DNA of 64,000 nt, taken from Isoetes taiwanensis (taxonomy: Eukaryota > Streptophyta > Lycopodiopsida > Isoetales > Isoetaceae). The notes under the pieces are model-generated. The model had not been told where the DNA came from. It searched no databases and worked only from the letters and a program-made list of their open reading frames with translations. Position numbers and translations under genes: made by a program. The number at the start of each line of letters is the position of its first letter. The stretch's first letter is position 1. Location of the stretch: positions 5,995,901 through 6,059,900 of the forward strand of contig JAJEKV010000017.1 of the NCBI GenBank assembly GCA_021234155.1, given 5' to 3'. Below, one piece after another: positions 58,077-64,000 of this stretch.

Positions 58077-58267
58077 ATCAAGCATTAACTACCTGAAATA
58101 AAACCATTAAAACAAAGCAAGCATAAACAAAACATCCATAATCATCACCTACGTAACAACCTCATCAAGGCTACACAACGCAACGTACATTCACTGGTCC
58201 AAAGTTAAAACATAGAAATTCCACCGGACCCCCTGCATCAATACTCATATATGGTTATCTTTCCCTT

Positions 58268-58306
58268 GGGGGGGGGGGAGGGGGGGAGGGAGAGAGGGAG
58301 GGAGTG
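58268..58306. repeat. G-rich simple repeat
   Basis: Runs of G interspersed with A (GGGGGGGGGGA, GGGGGGA, GGGAGAGAGGGAGGGAG). Confidence 0.8.
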
Positions 58307-58474
58307 ATCTTCATTTAGCTATGGAGACAGGGATTCTTGGTATGTGCATTGCATAGATCTTGCATTTCGAGTCTGGAATCATTGGGTTTTACTTTTTCTT
58401 GCGAGGTTTGTAGTCAGGCTATGAATTATGAATTGGGCATGGAAATAGCATTCCACTGACATGTTTGAGTCCAG

Positions 58475-58570
58475 TTTTTTGGGTTGCCCCTAAGGAGAAA
58501 AACCTCATCCATGTGGGTTTGTGGCAGATTCCAAGTATATGTCAGTATATGCTCGAAAACATGACTTTGA
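58475..58570 (+). repeat. Two-hairpin dispersed repeat, copy 4
   Basis: TTTTTTGGGTTGCCCCTAAG, a changed right arm (GAGAAAAACCTCATCC), TGTGGGTTTGTGGCA, then a worn second palindrome (AAGTATATGTCAGTATATGC). Confidence 0.7.
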
Positions 58571-58634
58571 AGTGTGATTTAAGCCATTTCACTCTCGGGT
58601 CACGGAGGGCAACCCTCCGTGCGCAACACCTTGT

Positions 58635-58817
58635 TTTTTCAATGGTCAACAACCAATGGCTCACAACAAAAGCCCTTTTTTGTGCGTGTGGTGCATAATA
58701 GGCACATAAAGGGCCATTGATTTTAGCCTTTTTTTTCCAATGGTCAACAACCAATGGCTCACAACAAAAGCCCCTTTTTTTGTGTGTGTGGTGCATAATG
58801 GGCACATGAAGGGCTTG
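58635..58817. repeat. About 100-bp tandem duplication
   Basis: CAATGGTCAACAACCAATGG followed by CTCACAACAAAAGCCC, TTTTTTGTG, GTGGTGCATAAT and GGGCACAT begins near 58638 and again near 58737, with small differences. Part of the flank (GATTTTAGCC) is shared with the two-hairpin family. Confidence 0.85.
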
Positions 58818-59420
58818 AAGGGCGCATGTAGTGCAGTTTCCCCGCTGGCAACACATTTCTTATCATAACTTTTGATCCAGAGCTCTGTTTGAGATGATTT
58901 TTATTGCGTTGGAAAGCTCTCTCCGAGACCTTTTTGATAGTGTATGATATGGATATGTTTCGTTAAGTTATCTATGCTAAAACAGCAATTTTTCGGCGGG
59001 TTTGGTAAGCTTTCACATCCTACCAGCTGATTAATACAGGATTGCGCTATTGGATATTGTTTTATGGCTCATTCCGAATGAAGCTTGCAAAAAATTACTA
59101 TGCATTTTTAGATTTTGAGGCAGTTATTAAGCAAATTCCAAGGCTTCTAGATCCTTGTGCTAACAAGCAGGAAAGTTTCCCACTTTGGTTTCTCACTACA
59201 AGAATCCATGGAGGCCAAAGGCTGCTGTTAAATTCCAGTTGAAAAATGTTTGTGTATGTGTGTTGCAAACTTTATGACTTTCAGAATAATGGGATCAATC
59301 TGCTCTATCTTTATGGTAACTTTTACTTATGTTCTATTTGTTTTATTGTGATCAAAGCTACAGGTGATGAAAGCCTCAAATAAATTCTAGTTTTTTTTCT
59401 GGTTTGAATTCTAAAATTTT

Positions 59421-59873
59421 TGTCACACCCGGGGGGGGAGGGTGACGTCCCTAAGGCCCCGAAGGGGCCAAAAAATTTTTTTTGCAACACAAACCATTAA
59501 CATCCAACATATAAAAATTAAATCCCCCAACACATAACAACTAACACATAACAACCATTGACATTAACAACCAACATATAACTACCATTGACATTAACTA
59601 ACACAACCATTGGGTCCTGCACATTTAAATTAAAATCCCTCTTAAACCCCCTCTGGTTTGGGTGCATATTCACACGGGAGGTGACTCCGGGCAACGAGGG
59701 TTGTTGGATAGGCATATTCACCCCTTATTCCTTAATCTACACCGTACGTAAAGTTCCTCATTTGTGGGGCTGGCATCGATTGTTCTTGATACAAAGCAGA
59801 GAGGATGCAGACCATGAGTAGTTGGATATGGGTTTTAAGGGTAATAGATTTGGTCGAGAGGTCGGGCGTGACA
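59421..59873. mobile_element. Possible solo LTR or short terminal-repeat element
   Basis: The segment starts TGTCACACCC and ends GGGCGTGACA, imperfect inverted termini with TG...CA ends, like many plant Ty3/gypsy LTRs. Its 453 bp include a short AACCATTGACATTAACA repeat (59538-59605) and no coding region. No target-site duplication was found on either side, so the call is tentative. Confidence 0.45.
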
Positions 59874-61123
59874 TCCAATGTATGTTTTGAAGTTCTAGGT
59901 CTATAGTCTCTGTTATATCAGCTGGTGTCTTTCCACGAGTCGACGTTTTATGTGACTAGCATTTTTTTTTTTGGAGGGATGCCTCAATGCTGTGGTGTTC
60001 AGTTTTATGTTCTTTTAAAGCCAATGTGATACCAAACAAAGATACAGAATGCTAGAAAGGATCGCTATTTCTGAAACACTTGGGTCTATCTTTAAATACA
60101 CAAATGGTCGTAAAAAAGGTCGGCCTTGTAATCTGCTTCTGGATAAGACATCATGGTATTTCTATAAAAGTTAGAATGATTTGAAGTGCACTCTTCATGG
60201 AATGAATGCAATGCTTTGCACAAGGCCCTTGCAACTGTGCAAGTTTATCGTTCTGGTTTTCAACTGTAAATTCTTGTATGCTGGGTATGTTGAGCGCTGA
60301 TTTATCTTTCATTGAATAAAAAGGAATTCAATGCTTTGACTATGATTTTTTCAGACTAGAACAGTTGGTGATAACAATTTAGGTGGCGTTGAACTGAGCC
60401 ATTTGTGATTTGCTTGCGAAGATTTCTATTTGGTCCAACTTCTTAACAGGTTTGTTCATGGCTCTACAACAATGTTGGTTGCATTGCATCTTTGCTTCAG
60501 AAGTTTCGGCCTTTTAGATATAATGCACTTTCCTTCAGTCAAGCGTATAGTGAGTTGTGCTAAGCCTAAATTTGGGAATGAAATGTAGGCCTAGAAGAAG
60601 GTGAATAGCCTAAGAGGGCCAACAAATTTGCAGATCAGTTACAGTGTATTTGGGGTGCGAAAACAGGTAAATTTTCTTCACAACTGAACATGAAAAGTGT
60701 GTACCTTTTGCTAGGGACTTGGCATGTGTTTGTAGTTCAACCAAAGAGCTTCTGCATCATTTTCAGATCTTAGAAATGTCTGATGTAGAAAAGCTTCAAA
60801 CAAGAGTATATTCATGGGAGCACACTTTGGTGATTCTGATTGCCTCCAGTTGATGATGCAGATCGATCCGACGGATCGCGATTCTCGAGCCAGACGAGCA
60901 TGCAAGAGTTGCATGCGTTGCCTGCATGCATTGCATGCATTTCGGGCCTCTCATCCGGTTAGGGGATCGCTATTTCTTCACGCATTATTCCGGCTTCTCA
61001 TGGCGCTTTCTCAGCCCCCGGTGTTGTTTCGGTTATGTTCTATGCTCTCATGCAGGAGGGGCTTCCTCTTGCATGGGTTGACCTTTCGTGGCATTTCCTA
61101 TCATTCTTGTTTCTCTTCGACCT

Positions 61124-61265
61124 GACCTTTCCTGGCGTATCCCTTCCTGGCGTTTCTTATCGTTCTCGGTTCTCTTCTACCTTGGCCTGCGTTGACCTTT
61201 CCTGGCGCATCCCTTCCTGGCGTTTCCTATCTTTCTCGTATCTCTTCCTATCCTTCTCGTCTCGC
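61124..61265. repeat. About 68-bp tandem duplication in a C/T-rich tract
   Basis: GACCTTTCCTGGCGTATCCC followed by TTCCTGGCGTTTC begins near 61125 and again near 61193 with one or two changes; a weaker earlier copy (GACCTTTCGTGGCATTTC) starts near 61079. GCATGCAT-type alternation occurs just upstream (60897-60943). The open frames here follow from the repeat. Confidence 0.75.
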
Positions 61266-63581
61266 TTCTACCTCGGCATTCCTCCACTATGGGGCAATTC
61301 TTGAGCCTTCATCTCGGATCGACGGGAAGTTCTCTTCTTTCGGGCGTTGTTGTGTCATGCGAGTCGCAGCTCGAGAATTAGTAAACTCTGAAGCGACAAA
61401 AATTATACAATGTTTTGGTACGAATGTCCTAGATATTATGAAGGAGTTGGGGCGTGTCTTTTGGGGTTTCTATATTTCATGCATAGCTTCCTAACTGCCC
61501 TGCAGATTGTAGTTTTGCATTGTAATTTCACGATTGCCTTTTGCCACAGAGGATATAGGATGGTTTTTGGGGAGCTCCAGTTTCTGTTATATGCACAAAG
61601 CAAATCAATTGGTTTATGCTTTGTCTCAAAGCTTAGCTTCTGTGCTTATTTCTAAACGTTTTTTTTTTTTTCTGGGGCTACTTTGTAAGCATAAAGTTTC
61701 TTTATGTCCATGTTTTCAATACCTTTCTGGCTCTTTTTGAAGCTTATTCTAGAACTCTTAGTTTGTCCTTTCCTTACACATTTTGGCACTTGATGTTTGT
61801 AGGAGCAGTTATTTGCAGAAGCCCCATCCATAGCTTTACATAACCAAGAGGTAAGTATTCCAACTTTTTTCTTACATGTCTTTCACTAAATGCAATGCAC
61901 GTGCACGTAGCAATTCTGCAAGACCACCTCCAAAAACCTGAACCAAATAAAAAATAACAAATCCAGTCAGACCTCTACCTAAATACCAATTAATTACAAA
62001 ATGAGAAACACCTTAGAAATAAAAATTTAATTTGCAGTTAAACTCTACTCACCTATTGCTCAGTGTAAGGTTGAGGCAGTCTGCAGACATTGAACTTTCT
62101 TCGGAATTGCAAAAAATGACCTGCAAAAAGTACAAAAATGATACTCAGATTTAGAATTCGGAAGCAAAGACAACAACTTTTATTGTTCCCTTCTAAAGCT
62201 AAAGAAAAATAGGTTGTGCATGTTTAATAATAGCAAAATATATTTAACTTTATAAAAATATCATTGAAGAGATAAAGGGAATCAAGCCAGATAAAAGTAG
62301 AGATCACCAACAAACAATTGATTTGTACAAACAATTTTTCCATGCATTAATTAATAGAAGCATAGAGGACATATCTACAACGAAGGCACTCGACAAAGAT
62401 GGAAATAGCAACTTGTTTCGCTTCACATTGGCAGCCATGCTCAATCTAACAGGTTTGGTTCTTATTCTGTATATTGAATAAATTGAATGACCATTCAGAT
62501 TATGTCAAACTGAGCAATACACATGCAATAGCACACATGACAACCTTACTCTCAACCTAGCTTTACCTTATATCTACTCGAGTAAAATGCAAAAGCTTGG
62601 AAGGCAGTGTAAGTACATTCACCTTCTCTGACAAATGCTTTTTTGTTTTCCTAACCACCAATCCATATCAATATGGGATCATTCAATATCTGAGAAAGCC
62701 ATCTCATGCGGAACCATCTACACAAATATTGAGCTCCACAAATTTGTGCAAAACACAAGATGAAGCATAAGATGGAACAAAAATTGAAGTGAAATACAAT
62801 TATGATGTGCAGACTATGTCTCAAGCTTTGAAAGCAGCAAAGAAAGAAATAGCAATGTCATTGCTTAAATATTCGCCCAGGTCCTCCTATTTGCAAGCAC
62901 GACAGAAGGTCTTCAACCATATGAACCTTCCCAAGAAGGTCTTCTTCCATACATGATTACCGGCATTTCACAATTGCAGACCTGAGACTACTTGAGACTA
63001 CCTCATTCTAAAATAATCCCATTGGAAAAGCTACAAGGAGAATCTTGACATTAAGACACCAATGATGAAGCTATTTTTTAACAACAAAAGTAGGATTTGC
63101 AACTAAAACTCTTCATAGATGTGAACTTGGACTTCAAATGGTTTTCTGCACTATGTTAGCAATGTTGTTACTCGGTGCTTTAAAACATTTATGCATTACA
63201 TAGTGGCATGCTCCAGCCAGTTAACTTCATCAGAAGTCTGCAACTATGCCCTCAAACCAGCAGGATTATACTATGATGCAATGGAGCTTGCAAAATATCC
63301 ATAATTGAATTAGCTAGTCTCTAGTACTACTGTAACACAATGGCAGAGGTAGCTGGCTTTCATCTCCATTCAATCTACCAATTCCATGATCAAATGTCTC
63401 TATTGCTCTCACAATGGGTAACTATCTGCCACTAAGACCATCTCTTGGTGACTGTCACCAGAGCTGGCACAACTCAAACAAAAACCATGGCCTATTTTTC
63501 AATATGGCTCTATGGGCATGCAAATCAGACAGTAATTAATATGTCTACAACTCGGGCATCGTGGAGAGATTAGACACATTC

Positions 63582-63680
63582 AAAATGTAGGAGAATAAAC
63601 CCTCTCTTACATTCGCTTCAGCTCTTCTGTTTAAAAATGTAAGAGAATAAACCCTCCCTTACATTCGCTTCAGCTCTTCC
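63582..63680. repeat. 53-bp tandem duplication with internal inverted repeat
   Basis: AAATGTAGGAGAATAAACCC followed by TCTCTTACATTCGCTTCAGC occurs at 63582 and, slightly changed, at 63635. Within each unit ATGTAAGAG-like and CTCTTACAT-like words face each other across about 12 bases. Confidence 0.8.
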
Positions 63681-64000
63681 TTTGCTCTGGCTCAAGTATC
63701 CAATGGAAGATGGCCATTCAAGAATTTAGAAGACGCCATTATCTTTGTACAGCAGCAGAGAGCAACATTTCCTCTGGGTTTTTTTCCTTCCTTGTAACTG
63801 TCTAACTATCATGCATCATAGGCATCGTAAAGATGACAATGTTGAGAAGCCTGAATGCATATTAAAAGATGTAGTTTCTTTAAATGTAGACCAAGTTTTT
63901 AAACATCATGTTTACCTTCTATTCTATTCTTTAAATAAACAAAAACATATTTTCTCTTTCCCTCTTATAGAACAAACTTACCTCTTTCCATGAATGTGAA

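Larger units (their letters stand above)
59880..64000. other. Intergenic region with one weak exon candidate
   Basis: No gene recognised. On the minus strand, 62120-62053 lies between CTTTTTGCAG and GTGAGTAG and could be an exon, with a second candidate at about 61935 downwards after TTTGGTTCAG, but no protein family is evident and the frame is ambiguous. Confidence 0.3.

Noticed and set aside
61035-61494. Overlapping ORFs rich in Phe/Ser/Leu
   Set aside because: They are generated by the C/T-rich 68-bp duplication and overlap in two frames.
62053-62120. Confident last exon of a minus-strand gene
   Set aside because: Splice signals are good, but two frames are possible, no homology is recognised and no upstream exon was found.

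Overview
This is nuclear DNA from a land plant with a large, repeat-filled, gene-poor genome. The evidence is spliced genes with GT-AG introns, pentatricopeptide repeat (PPR) relics, a plant SCD2 gene, a cytosolic-type tRNA-Ala(AGC), many palindromic and foldback elements, and decayed non-LTR retroelements. The sequence does not say which lineage; a fern, gymnosperm or other large-genome plant would fit. There is no bacterial or operon-like organisation.
The one clearly intact protein gene lies on the minus strand at 28924-37720. It is a 16-exon homologue of SCD2 (STOMATAL CYTOKINESIS DEFECTIVE 2). Every splice phase reconciles, giving 544 residues. Its eleventh intron is 2.9 kb long and holds other coding-like material between two similar direct repeats. 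About 4-9 kb upstream on the same strand are four phase-0 exons (41864-46548) whose first two resemble SCD2 exons 1-2, so the 5' end of the locus seems to have been partly duplicated.
Layout: 1-2640, unidentified minus-strand ORFs, probably an old mobile element. 2731-3198, a 29-bp minisatellite with palindromic units. 7373-7762, a small GIY-YIG endonuclease-like ORF with two stops. 9038-9391, the last exon of a berberine-bridge-type FAD oxidase with a Trp-to-stop change. 10668-13470, exon-like blocks of an unrecognised minus-strand gene, next to a PPR relic. 18150-18800, a broken PPR gene with a local duplication. 21150-22510, a decayed LINE reverse transcriptase. 25790-27770, a damaged element encoding an HUH-type (rolling-circle) replication endonuclease. 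28924-46548, the SCD2 locus, its partial copy, a foldback MITE and other transposon relics. 47947-50730, a strong hairpin, a PPR relic and a tRNA-Ala with four degenerate copies in a tandemly duplicated segment. 51190-58570, four copies of a two-hairpin repeat family and a folate-biopterin transporter pseudogene. 59421-64000, a possible solo LTR and simple tandem repeats.
The most unusual item is the HUH-endonuclease element, which has motifs I, II (HLH) and III (YCMK) in the right order and no helicase that I can see. It would fit a Replitron-like rolling-circle transposon, or another HUH lineage, in a land plant. The GIY-YIG ORF and the palindromic minisatellite come next. Four premature stops in three pseudogenes can each be explained by a single C:G to T:A transition, as expected for methylated, silenced DNA.
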